A stretch of 17,630 nucleotides of DNA from JAUPTX01 sp964652835 (GTDB taxonomy: Bacteria > Patescibacteriota > Minisyncoccia > Phycocordibacterales > CSBR16-119): assembly GCA_964652835.1 (NCBI GenBank), contig CAZZCB010000011.1:1-17630 (forward strand), given 5' to 3'. The stretch's first letter is position 1; each line of letters begins with the position of its first letter. The notes under the pieces are model-generated. The model was given only the letters and a program-made list of their open reading frames with translations. It was not told where the DNA came from and did no database searches. The translations under genes and the position numbers were made by a program. Below are positions 6,493 through 12,358 of the stretch, piece after piece.

Positions 6493-7182
6493 CTACTCGT
6501 GGTTTGAGACAGCGTTCTTTGCTCTCTCAATAGCTTTCGCTGCTGCTTCTTTACCTCCAAGACCGAAGGCAAGACCTCCAGCGATAGCAAGCATCGCAAC
6601 AATACCAGTGAATAGAATTTGCATAAATGCCGGAGCAATACCAAGTTCTGAAAGAACAATGATAATTGCAAACACCCAGATAGCCCATTTAGCTACTGAA
6701 CCAGCCATTCTCGCAGATCGAACCCCCATAGCTTTTGCTGAACCTTCAACCACCTTTCGGATAGCGTCAGATACAACGGTCGCAATAACAAGTATCAATG
6801 CTGCGATGAACACTTGTGGTAAGTAACCAAGAACAACATTTCCTAGAAATGCGTTTACTTGATTAAGTCCAAGAAGCTCAAGAGAAGTCATTAGGAACAC
6901 CACAACGATGAACCATTTTGCAACTTCCCCTAAGAAAACTCCGATATCAAGTCGGAATCCTCCTCTCGCAAGTGCATCTTTGAAACCAATATTCTCAAAA
7001 AGTTTATTGATTCTAAGAGCGTTGATAACTTGTGCAAGAGCCTTACTAACAACAGAACCAATCGCCCATCCGATAATAAAGATTATTATCGCAAGGATAA
7101 GATTTGGTACGAAGTTAATAAAACCTACCCACAGACCTTGTAGGGATGAACTAAATACGTCTCCCCATGTTTGAATAAACAT
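6493..7182 (-). CDS. MscS-related small membrane channel-like protein (TM-helix repeat)
   Basis: The product is 229 residues, almost entirely hydrophobic. Helices lie at about 20-42, 88-106, 117-138, 163-181 and 186-207. The motif IAGGLAFGLGGKEAAAKAIE near the C terminus is the glycine/alanine-rich pore-helix signature of small-conductance mechanosensitive channels and of the conserved TM-helix repeat family. The protein stops right after this helix, so the cytoplasmic beta and alpha/beta domains of true MscS are absent. A related half-motif with the pattern of helix plus amphipathic stretch (SVVSKALAQVINALRINKLFENIG) fits an internal repeat. The likely role is membrane tension relief or a scaffold; this is family inference. 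It has its own extended -10 promoter and terminator. The leader shows no Shine-Dalgarno. Confidence 0.85.
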   Translation of the reverse strand: MFIQTWGDVFSSSLQGLWVGFINFVPNLILAIIIFIIGWAIGSVVSKALAQVINALRINKLFENIGFKDALARGGFRLDIGVFLGEVAKWFIVVVFLMTSLELLGLNQVNAFLGNVVLGYLPQVFIAALILVIATVVSDAIRKVVEGSAKAMGVRSARMAGSVAKWAIWVFAIIIVLSELGIAPAFMQILFTGIVAMLAIAGGLAFGLGGKEAAAKAIERAKNAVSNHE

Positions 7183-7271
7183 ATAGCTATATTTTCATTT
7201 AAGACTTAACGTCGTAAATATAAAAATTAATTTATAACTTTAAAAATTCGACCTTTTTAAAGTACAACTAT

Positions 7272-7280
7272 ATTATACCA
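7272..7280 (-). promoter_or_regulatory. Extended -10 promoter of the MscS-related gene
   Basis: TGGTATAAT (7280-7272) is a TG-N-TATAAT extended -10. No good -35 is present. The leader to ATG 7182 would be about 85 nt. The same TGGTATAAT occurs at 11049-11057. Confidence 0.6.
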
Positions 7281-7288
7281 AGCCTTCT

Positions 7289-7930
7289 TTAGCGTTTTTT
7301 CAAAGCTTCTGTGGATAAATCCGGAGACTTTATAAGTTCTTCGTGTGAGAACTCGAAGATATCACAAACGAGTTTGTCGTACATGTTTGATCTGTATTTA
7401 AATTCGTCTACAGTGAAAACTGCATAGTTAAGCTCTTTTCCGATTTCAGACTCTAGGTTTTTTATAATGTTACTTAAGGCTTTCATTTTAAGACCGTCTC
7501 CCACAATCATCATGTCGGCTCTACTGTCTGTGTTTTTGATAAACACTCCAGCGATAACCAAAAGCTTTATCTTCCCTGCTGGCTTAAGTCTTCGGATTAG
7601 TTCTTCTCTGTCTATCCGGTCACTTCCAATCAAAAGACTGTTTAGAGGTTCGATATATTTAAATTCAGGATCCAAAAACCATCCTTCTACTTTTCTTTTT
7701 ACAAGAGATGTTCCTTTTTTGCTTTTTACTTCTACTTCTTTCACGAAGTTTTTCTTCTTTACCATTCCGGCAGATTTCATCACATTCAGTTCTGTGCGAG
7801 CAGAAGAATCTTTTATCTGTGCTCTTTGTGCGACTTCTTTTGTTTCAAAGCCACTGTTTGGGTTCATAAGAAAAAGTCTCATCACTTTCACGAGCGGCAC
7901 ACTACTAAAAAGTTTTCCTAAAATATCCAT
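7289..7930 (-). CDS. Winged-helix regulator with nucleotidyltransferase-like domain
   Basis: The product is 213 residues. The N-terminal 85 residues read as a winged helix: LVKVMRLFLMNPNSGFETKEVAQRA is the first two helices, and DSSARTELNVMKSAGMVKKK the recognition helix and turn to the wing. Residues about 118-195 resemble the MNT-type nucleotidyltransferase fold: LLVIAGVFIKNTDSRADMMIVGD sits where the G-S...DxD motif would be, but with only SRADMMIVGD the catalytic acidic pair looks incomplete, so it may bind nucleotide or RNA without transferring it. This domain pair is common in Parcubacteria genomes, from memory. Function and targets are unknown. The promoter is TTGATT-18-TATAAT; the leader of about 45 nt lacks a Shine-Dalgarno. 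Confidence 0.82.
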   Translation of the reverse strand: MDILGKLFSSVPLVKVMRLFLMNPNSGFETKEVAQRAQIKDSSARTELNVMKSAGMVKKKNFVKEVEVKSKKGTSLVKRKVEGWFLDPEFKYIEPLNSLLIGSDRIDREELIRRLKPAGKIKLLVIAGVFIKNTDSRADMMIVGDGLKMKALSNIIKNLESEIGKELNYAVFTVDEFKYRSNMYDKLVCDIFEFSHEELIKSPDLSTEALKKR

Positions 7931-7980
7931 TCTGCTTAAAGATTAATTTGATAATATCGTCCTGTGATTTGTTGCTAAGT

Positions 7981-8010
7981 ATTATACAAGAAAAAGCCCC
8001 TTTTAATCAA
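7981..8010 (-). promoter_or_regulatory. Promoter of the HTH-nucleotidyltransferase gene
   Basis: -35 TTGATT (8010-8005), 18 bp, -10 TATAAT (7986-7981). The -35 lies inside the loop of the upstream terminator hairpin (7991-8031), so terminator and promoter are physically nested. Confidence 0.7.
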
Positions 8011-8031
8011 AATAGACAGGAGGGGCTTTTT
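7991..8031 (-). terminator. Terminator of the GNAT gene
   Basis: AAAAAGCCCCT and AGGGGCTTTTT pair across a 19-nt loop, 22 nt after the GNAT stop. Confidence 0.78.
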
Positions 8032-8052
8032 GTTTTGTTATTTTTAGAAAAT

Positions 8053-8550
8053 CTATAGTTTTCCCTTGTCTATGAATTCGACACCGTATTCTTCAGCTAA
8101 TTTATTAAAAAGTGGTTTAAGTTTCTGGAATCCAACATCTGTATAAGACGATGTTTCCACTGAATACCCTATCTCTTTTGCAAAAGCAAAGATGCTTTCG
8201 GCGAGTTTGGAAGCATTGCCCATACCCTCATACTCTGGATCAATAGAAATATGCTGAATCCAAAAATTTTTATCATTATATGGATCTTGCTTTAATTCGC
8301 CAATGCCAATGATTTTATCCCCGGCACTAATGATGGGATAGTGTGTGCCGTCAGAAAATATTGAACCACCTCTAACATCGAAATATTTAAAGACACCTCC
8401 TTTATCAGGATGGGAAAATCTCCTGTCTGGAAATTCGGAAGTTTCTTTATAAATTATGTCAAACAAATCTTCTCGACTTAGAATCTTTGTTGATATTTTA
8501 TCTTCTTTATTTTCTTTTGTATTATTGCTTTTAAATTCAATATTTTTCAT
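8053..8550 (-). CDS. GNAT-family N-acetyltransferase
   Basis: The product is 165 residues from ATG 8550. The upstream in-frame ATG at 8565 overlaps the -10 box TATAAT (8569-8564) and cannot be in the message if that promoter is used. The acetyl-CoA binding motif A is clear: WIQHISIDPEYEGMGNASKL (97-116) with the Q/R-x-x-G-x-G/A loop as EGMGNA (108-113), followed by the helix AESIFAFAKEIG. The strand IGIGELKQD is motif D. The acyl acceptor is unknown. The N-terminal 25 residues are charged and probably disordered. The gene follows rplL and its terminator, so it is separate from the ribosomal operon. The leader would be only about six bases, without a Shine-Dalgarno. Confidence 0.88.
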   Translation of the reverse strand: MKNIEFKSNNTKENKEDKISTKILSREDLFDIIYKETSEFPDRRFSHPDKGGVFKYFDVRGGSIFSDGTHYPIISAGDKIIGIGELKQDPYNDKNFWIQHISIDPEYEGMGNASKLAESIFAFAKEIGYSVETSSYTDVGFQKLKPLFNKLAEEYGVEFIDKGKL

Positions 8551-8563
8551 ATAAATTAAATAC

Positions 8564-8572
8564 ATTATAACA
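8564..8572 (-). promoter_or_regulatory. Extended -10 promoter of the GNAT gene
   Basis: TGTTATAAT is an extended -10 (TG-N-TATAAT) ending 13 bases before ATG 8550, which implies a leader of about six bases. Confidence 0.65.
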
Positions 8573-8576
8573 TAAC

Positions 8577-8602
8577 AAAAACCCGCCGAAAGGCGGTTTT
8601 TT
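8577..8602 (-). terminator. Terminator of rplJL
   Basis: On the minus strand CCGCC-TTTC-GGCGG is followed by GTTTTTG. A-runs on the other side make it potentially bidirectional. Confidence 0.85.
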
Positions 8603-8603
8603 G

Positions 8604-8825
8604 CGAATGTTTCGATTCCTTTTATTTTTGTTTGAACTTAATTGGAAACCAAATGTATTTAAGTTTGGGTTTGTTATTTTTTCAGCTTTTCCACCTGCTC
8701 TCGTCGCAAGCTCCTCTTTGAGAACCCACGGTTCTCAACGCTCCACTTCGACAAGCTCAGTGTCACTGCTCTCCTACACAGGAAACTACCGTTTCCCGAC
8801 CCCTTCCCGAAGCTGTCGGAAAATT
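8604..8825. other. Gene-free spacer of odd composition downstream of rplL
   Basis: No credible gene. The right half (about 8695-8820) is clearly richer in G+C than its surroundings and full of small hairpins. On the minus strand these include GAAAC-GGTA-GTTTC and TGAGAACC-GTG-GGTTCTCA. It also holds CACTTCGACAAGCTCAGTG, which resembles a short intergenic repeat I have seen in unrelated metagenomic genomes; that is a memory, not a search. Around 8675-8700 a stretch resembles the 3' end of rplL, sharing GGTGGAAAAGC with a similar TAA context. This may be a partial duplication. Confidence 0.55.
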
Positions 8826-8854
8826 GAGTTAAAATAATAAAATTATTTTAACTC
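8826..8854. repeat. 13-bp perfect inverted repeat across the rplL stop codon
   Basis: GAGTTAAAATAAT (8826-8838) and ATTATTTTAACTC (8842-8854) flank AAA. The last codons and the stop of rplL form one arm, so the mRNA hairpin starts inside the coding sequence. Confidence 0.75.
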
Positions 8855-9256
8855 CGCTTTTCCACCAGCTTCTTCGATGGCTTTCTTCAAAGCTTCAGCA
8901 TCTTCTTTCTTCATTCCTTCTTTAACAGCTGTTGGAGCTGCTTCTACTAAATCTTTCGCTTCTTTAAGTCCAAGACCTAGAGCTTCTTTAACAACTTTCA
9001 TAACTGGAATTTTTGCTTCACCAAAAGATTCTAGGTGAACAGTAAATTCTGTTTTTTCTTCTGCTGCTTCAGCACCTGCTCCAGCCCCAGCTCCCATAAC
9101 AGCAACTGCTGCTGCTGACACTCCGAACTTCTTCTCTAGAAGTTTTACAAGTTCGTGTAGATCAAGAACTGACATAGTGTCGATTGTTTCAACTAAAGTT
9201 TTGAATTTAGCTGGAACTTCTACAGCTTCTTCATTTTTTACTACTTCTTCTGACAT
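8843..9256 (-). CDS. rplL: Ribosomal protein bL12 (L7/L12)
   Basis: L7/L12 dimers form the mobile stalk of the 50S subunit that recruits the translational GTPases. The 137-residue protein has the N-terminal dimerisation and L10-binding region (LVETIDTMSVLDLHELVKLLEKKFG), an Ala/Gly-rich hinge (AAAVAVMGAGAGAGAEAA) and the C-terminal domain. There TEFTVHLESFGEAKIPVMKVVKEALGLGLKEAKDLVEAAP carries the conserved factor-binding helix. It follows rplJ after 41 bases in one operon. The leader AATTTAAAAATATT has no Shine-Dalgarno, which is striking for a gene that must be translated several-fold more than rplJ. A perfect inverted repeat spans its stop codon. Confidence 0.97.
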   Translation of the reverse strand: MSEEVVKNEEAVEVPAKFKTLVETIDTMSVLDLHELVKLLEKKFGVSAAAVAVMGAGAGAGAEAAEEKTEFTVHLESFGEAKIPVMKVVKEALGLGLKEAKDLVEAAPTAVKEGMKKEDAEALKKAIEEAGGKAELK

Positions 9257-9297
9257 AATATTTTTAAATTAGATTTGATAATTGCAAAGTTCTAAAA

Positions 9298-9789
9298 CTA
9301 AGCTGTTTTTTGTTCAGCGATTTTTGAAAGCGCTGTAACAAATTGTTGAATCGGAGTGTTGATAAGGTTAACAAATTGTCCGTACATAACTTGTGTAGAA
9401 GGAATTGTCGCGATAGACATCATCTCTTCTTTCGTCATATACTTTCCTTCGAAAACTCCCCCAACAATAGAAACGTTATCTTTGCGAGTCTTTTGGAAAT
9501 CATAAACTTCGCGTGCTGGAGCGATCAAGTCGTCACCGTAAGCGATAGCCATCATTCCTGGAAGATCTGGCATGTCACCCTTTACAGATGCATTACCGAA
9601 ACCTTTTTTCAAAAGAGTCTTCTTTACCACTTTGTATGAAAGACCATTTTCTCTTAATTTATTTCTAAGAGAAGTTTCGTCTTTTACTAAAAGCTTTGTA
9701 AAGTTTACAAAAACAACTGATTTACTTTCTTTAGAAATGTTTTCCAAGATAGAAACCATTTCTTTCTTTTGATCTCTTGTTTTTGCCAT
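9298..9789 (-). CDS. rplJ: Ribosomal protein uL10
   Basis: L10 anchors the L7/L12 dimers to 23S rRNA and autoregulates its operon. The 163 residues start MAKTRDQKKEMVSILENISKESK and show the typical VVFVNFTKLLVKDETSLRNKLRENGLSYKVVKKTLLKKG. The C-terminal helix that binds L12 (about 140-163) is present. The gene is read from TTGACT-16-TAAAAT (9978-9951) through a leader of about 155 nt containing an attenuator. The usual partners rplK-rplA and rpoB are not adjacent; upstream is an unrelated secreted protein gene with its own terminator, so this is an isolated rplJL unit. The start context TTTAATTC-ATG lacks a Shine-Dalgarno. Confidence 0.97.
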   Translation of the reverse strand: MAKTRDQKKEMVSILENISKESKSVVFVNFTKLLVKDETSLRNKLRENGLSYKVVKKTLLKKGFGNASVKGDMPDLPGMMAIAYGDDLIAPAREVYDFQKTRKDNVSIVGGVFEGKYMTKEEMMSIATIPSTQVMYGQFVNLINTPIQQFVTALSKIAEQKTA

Positions 9790-9944
9790 GAATTAAATGA
9801 GTGTACTGATAATGTTGTAGTTTTTAAAAACAAAACGGCTCCGTCTGTAAAACAAACGTGCCGGCTCAAAATATGGGAAATCCCAATAGTTCGACCTCGG
9901 TAAGATTGACGCTTTTTAAACTACTTACTGTCTTGAGCCCTACA
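9790..9944 (-). promoter_or_regulatory. rplJL leader (L10 leader-like)
   Basis: From the predicted start near 9944 the RNA begins with GGGCTCAAG. This can pair with TTTGAGCC about 70 nt further on (9869-9862), next to the terminator stem at 9836-9863. The two pairings overlap by about one base and could compete. L10(L12)4 binding to such a leader and attenuation are established for Bacillus subtilis rplJL; here the mechanism is inferred from position and structure. Confidence 0.6.
9821..9863 (-). terminator. Attenuator hairpin in the rplJ leader
   Basis: On the minus strand CGGC-A-CGTTTG, loop TTTTA, CAGACG-GA-GCCG (stem 9836-9863), directly followed by TTTTGTTTTT. This is a full intrinsic terminator 32 bases before the rplJ ATG, with no gene between, so premature termination is the likely function. 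Confidence 0.7.
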
Positions 9945-9950
9945 AAATGT

Positions 9951-9978
9951 ATTTTACTTAAATCTACCAATAAGTCAA
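9951..9978 (-). promoter_or_regulatory. rplJL promoter
   Basis: -35 TTGACT (9978-9973), 16 bp, -10 TAAAAT (9956-9951), located just after the terminator of the upstream gene. Confidence 0.65.
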
Positions 9979-9996
9979 ACAGTACGGGTCAAATGA

Positions 9997-10021
9997 AAAG
10001 CCACCTCGTGAAAGGCGGCTT
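9997..10021 (-). terminator. Terminator of the sorting-domain protein gene
   Basis: AGCCGCCT and AGGTGGCT pair (one G-U) around TTCACG, followed by TTTTCATTT on the minus strand. Confidence 0.75.
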
Positions 10022-10042
10022 CTCTCGGGAGCCTGGGCTCCG

Positions 10043-10705
10043 TTAGAGTTTTTGCAGACGACCTAGGAAGGTCTGTCCTGCAAGTATGATATATGTTCCG
10101 CTCGGAAGAGCGGAGACATCTGCGGTTTTGCCCTGCCCGAGCCAAGTGCTCAGAACCACTCGCCCCGAAGCGTCGGTTATCTGAACAAGGCCAGAGTAAC
10201 CTTCGATCTGGAAGCGATCTTGGGTTGGGTTCGGGTAGACGCTCACCAGAGGCGATGCATCTTGATCCGAAACGGCCGTGGAAATCTCCATCGGGAAACG
10301 CCAAGTCCTAACAGGACTAACGTATGACTGGAAGATGTTACCCCCTTCGTCCACTACATCGTAGCGGATTTGGAAGTAAATTCCACCACTTTCTCCAGCC
10401 AGCTCTTGGTACGCTTGCGGGAAAAGTGTGTAGATGTCGGTGCGAGAGAACACGCTTGGGTTGACCGTCACCAGTGGTGGTACGACATATCCACCGCCAT
10501 TTGAAACTTCTTCGAAGTCCGGAGACCAGCGGAAGTTCACGTTTGCGGTATAGAGACCGTTCGACTGCATGATGACCACAGCTGTGTGGTGCTCGTTTCC
10601 GAAGTAAACATCAAGTGAGTCGTACACCACCGAACTAACGGTAATGTGTTGTGCGAAAGAGCTGGTGCTGAGCACCAGAGCCAGAAAAAGGATTAGGTGC
10701 TTCAT
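10043..10705 (-). CDS. Secreted protein with type IX secretion-type C-terminal sorting domain
   Basis: The product is 220 residues. MKHLILFLALVLSTSSFA is a clear signal peptide, cleaved before Gln19. Residues about 20-145 are a beta-rich domain of no recognised family. Residues 152-220 match the Por/type IX C-terminal sorting domain: VYPNPTQDRFQIEG, then VQITDASGRVV, and ALPSGTYIILA with a short basic end. In Bacteroidota this domain sends proteins through the type IX machinery. Patescibacteria are single-membrane cells without that system, so the domain is out of place or has another role. The gene is noticeably richer in G+C than its neighbours and uses GC-ending codons, suggesting recent transfer. 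The promoter TTGACA-17-TAGTAT is strong; there is no Shine-Dalgarno. Confidence 0.85.
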   Translation of the reverse strand: MKHLILFLALVLSTSSFAQHITVSSVVYDSLDVYFGNEHHTAVVIMQSNGLYTANVNFRWSPDFEEVSNGGGYVVPPLVTVNPSVFSRTDIYTLFPQAYQELAGESGGIYFQIRYDVVDEGGNIFQSYVSPVRTWRFPMEISTAVSDQDASPLVSVYPNPTQDRFQIEGYSGLVQITDASGRVVLSTWLGQGKTADVSALPSGTYIILAGQTFLGRLQKL

Positions 10706-10727
10706 GAGCTGGTTTATGTTTGTTTAT

Positions 10728-10756
10728 ATACTATACTATTTTAGCCTTTTTGTCAA
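10728..10756 (-). promoter_or_regulatory. Promoter of the sorting-domain protein gene
   Basis: -35 TTGACA (10756-10751), 17 bp, -10 TAGTAT (10733-10728); an overlapping TATAGT gives a 15-bp spacer. The leader is about 16 nt. Confidence 0.65.
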
Positions 10757-10774
10757 GCCTTCTGCTCAAATATA

Positions 10775-10804
10775 AAAACAAAAAAGCCCGAGCAACCGCC
10801 TGGG
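10775..10804 (-). terminator. Terminator of the 43-residue peptide gene
   Basis: On the minus strand CCC-A-GGC, loop GGTT, GCT-C-GGG followed by CTTTTTTGTTTTT. The stem is imperfect but the U-tract is strong. Confidence 0.65.
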
Positions 10805-10816
10805 TAAAAGATTACC

Positions 10817-10948
10817 TTAACTCGCCTTCTCTACTTCTACCTCTACTGCCGGCTGGTCTGTATAGTCCACAGCTAAAATAAGAAGAACGCCAGATGCGAT
10901 GATCATTAAAAAAATAAATAAAGTTTTAAAAAAGTGATTGTTTAACAT
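10817..10948 (-). CDS. Small single-span membrane peptide, 43 residues
   Basis: ATG 10948 to TAA 10817. The peptide starts MLNNHFFKTL, then a hydrophobic span FIFLMIIASGVLLILAV (about 11-27). A short acidic tail, DYTDQPAVEVEVEKAS, is probably on the outside. No family is recognised. Support for it being real: its own extended -10 promoter (11057-11049), a long structured leader, a terminator 13 bases after the stop, and clean protein chemistry of a membrane span plus an alternating V-E tail. The Ile/Leu-rich span fits a small regulatory or anchoring subunit. Like its neighbours it lacks a Shine-Dalgarno (AGAAATAATTT before ATG), although GGAGAG lies further up at -17 to -12. Confidence 0.65.
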   Translation of the reverse strand: MLNNHFFKTLFIFLMIIASGVLLILAVDYTDQPAVEVEVEKAS

Positions 10949-10963
10949 AAATTATTTCTCTCC

Positions 10964-11028
10964 AAAGATGACTAGCGGGTGCAAAGCTCCAACAAAACAA
11001 TATGTGAGTGCCGCCGCTAGTCGTCTTT
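10964..11028 (-). promoter_or_regulatory. Large leader hairpin before the small membrane peptide
   Basis: AAAGA-GACTAGCGG (10964-10978) and CCGCTAGTC-TCTTT (11014-11028) form a 15-position stem with one mismatch (C-A on the minus RNA, G-U on the plus RNA). On the minus RNA it extends by CTCT/AGAG. The loop is 35 nt. The stem base is about 15 nt before the ATG, so it may control translation or act as a ligand-binding leader. No known riboswitch was recognised. Confidence 0.6.
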
Positions 11029-11048
11029 AGAGACAATAGCGCATTTTC

Positions 11049-11057
11049 ATTATACCA
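11049..11057 (-). promoter_or_regulatory. Extended -10 promoter of the small membrane peptide
   Basis: TGGTATAAT, extended -10; TTGATT lies 19 bases upstream as a weak -35. The predicted leader is about 95-100 nt. The -10 lies 15 bases past the stop of the upstream gene, which has no terminator of its own, so some read-through is possible. Confidence 0.6.
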
Positions 11058-11071
11058 AAGAAAATATAAAA

Positions 11072-12088
11072 CTAATCAACATGGTTTATTACAATAGTGT
11101 TAATACCTAGAAGATTAAGATTTTGTAAAACAAAACCACGCACCAAGACCTCTTGATTCAAGAATCCGTCTATTCTATTTTCTGAAATATTTTCAACAGA
11201 ATATTTTTTGCCATCTTCAGCATAAAGGATAAATCTTGTTGGGTTACCTCCTGGTCCATAAGTGTTTGGAACACCGAGATCTTTAAGAACTCCAGATATT
11301 CTTCTGAAATTCCCCGCATCATTATAAGTGCTTAAAATCCAGTTTTGTAACTCTATATTACCTTCGGTTGTATAATCAATAACCGTTAAACCTTCCTCGC
11401 TAAAAACTTCTTCAGAAATATGATTTATAACAATATGTTTATATCCTAAATTATTTTCTTCACTTAAAAGAATTCCACTCACGCGAACTCTCATGCCAGC
11501 AAAAGATGTTATTTCGGATTCAGAAATATTTTCAATACTGTATTTTGCATCGCCCGTAGTCAGCACTAGATCCGTAGCACCACCAGAAACTTGACTGTAT
11601 CTAGCAAAAGACCTGATCTGGACCAAATCACCGATAATATCGATACTCTCTCCTTCCTCTGCATATGTATTTCTAACCCAGCTTCCTAGGAAAGAATTCC
11701 CTTCCTCTGTAAAAGGAATTTGAGTGTACTCTCCGTCTGGTATCCCTATCGGTTCTTCTGGGGCTATGCCAAATAAAAGTTCTTGAGTTGGAATATCTAA
11801 AATACCGTTTTGAACTAGGTTGTTGTTTTGTTGGAATAATCTAACAGCACGCGCCGTTCTAACCCCAAAAAGACCAGAGAGTCTGCCGTTATACAGACCT
11901 AAATCTTTTAATTTGTTTTGGGCTTTTAGAACAGTTTCGTTTGTATTGCTGGCGCTAAAAAAACCAGGATTTACAGAGGAGATAACCTGGGCTGGATTTG
12001 AACCACCCCACAAAGTTGGAACATAAGAAATACCGAAAACAAACACAAGTGTTAAAAGTACCCTGACTGCTTTTCCGCTATTTGTCAT
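11072..12088 (-). CDS. Anchored peptidoglycan-binding protein with two OB-like repeats
   Basis: The product is 338 residues. Residues 8-26 are a signal anchor. Residues 52-108 form a PG_binding_1 domain (VLKAQNKLKDLGLYNGRLSG then TARAVRLFQQ), which binds cell-wall peptidoglycan. Two homologous C-terminal units follow (about 137-224 and 250-338). Shared landmarks are a W-x-x-x-TY start, a beta-rich core, KYSIENISESEI versus KYSVENISENRI, then VRVSG or VLVRG, and the end IVINH. The units resemble small beta-barrel (OB-like) folds, but I do not recognise a named family. The likely role is a cell-wall-attached surface protein. No terminator follows the gene. The leader GAGATAATTAAACT has no Shine-Dalgarno. 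Confidence 0.88.
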   Translation of the reverse strand: MTNSGKAVRVLLTLVFVFGISYVPTLWGGSNPAQVISSVNPGFFSASNTNETVLKAQNKLKDLGLYNGRLSGLFGVRTARAVRLFQQNNNLVQNGILDIPTQELLFGIAPEEPIGIPDGEYTQIPFTEEGNSFLGSWVRNTYAEEGESIDIIGDLVQIRSFARYSQVSGGATDLVLTTGDAKYSIENISESEITSFAGMRVRVSGILLSEENNLGYKHIVINHISEEVFSEEGLTVIDYTTEGNIELQNWILSTYNDAGNFRRISGVLKDLGVPNTYGPGGNPTRFILYAEDGKKYSVENISENRIDGFLNQEVLVRGFVLQNLNLLGINTIVINHVD

Positions 12089-12151
12089 AGTTTAATTATC
12101 TCATAAAATAACGGACTGGCAATAGAATGCAACAAAATAGTCTTCTAAAAA

Positions 12152-12238
12152 CACAAAAACCCGCAGGGGCGGGTTCTAGTGTTTGTTTTGTTGTTGAAGC
12201 TTTGCGTTACATTTTTCAATATAATTTCAGCCACTCAC
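12152..12238 (-). ncRNA. Predicted short transcript (cassette 2)
   Basis: It is bounded by the promoter at 12245-12273 and the terminator at 12158-12175. The roughly 85-nt RNA has no usable reading frame (GTG-AGT-GGC-stop; ATG followed at once by TAA). It may be a small RNA or just the arrested leader of the 12088 gene, whose ATG lies about 65 bases past the terminator. Attenuation of that gene is a fair alternative. Confidence 0.4.
12158..12175 (-). terminator. Terminator of the short transcript (cassette 2)
   Basis: AACCCGC-CCCT-GCGGGTT followed by TTTGTGTTTTT on the minus strand. Confidence 0.82.
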
Positions 12239-12244
12239 AAATAG

Positions 12245-12273
12245 AGTATATCATAGCCCGATGACAAAGTCAA
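12245..12273 (-). promoter_or_regulatory. Consensus sigma70 promoter (cassette 2)
   Basis: -35 TTGACT (12273-12268), 17 bp, -10 TATACT (12250-12245): the same boxes, spacing and TTGACTTT start as cassette 1 at 754-782. Confidence 0.8.
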
Positions 12274-12312
12274 GTGGGGATACTTTCTTTCTTCTTAATA
12301 AGAAAGAAGCAA

Positions 12313-12350
12313 CCCGCCTCGACTCGCGGAGCTCGTCGACGCGAGGCGGG
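12313..12350. repeat. GC-rich inverted repeat between E2 and its promoter
   Basis: CCCGCCTCG (12313-12321) and CGAGGCGGG (12342-12350) are perfect arms, with more partial pairing inside. A second AT-rich imperfect palindrome (about 12286-12309) follows on the promoter side. It occupies the position held by the 781-920 repeat in cassette 1 but shares no sequence with it. Confidence 0.7.
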
Positions 12351-12358
12351 AGAATCAA

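Noticed and set aside
7467..7946. A 159-codon + strand reading frame
   Set aside because: It is antisense to the HTH-nucleotidyltransferase gene, whose protein makes clear sense; the antisense product is low-complexity Phe/Ser/Leu.
8601..8837. A 78-codon + strand frame in the spacer behind rplL
   Set aside because: It begins at the terminator, has no domain, and lies in a repeat-rich block with no promoter or end signal.
12140..12240. Peptide on the cassette 2 short transcript
   Set aside because: ATG is followed at once by TAA, and the GTG frame stops after three codons.
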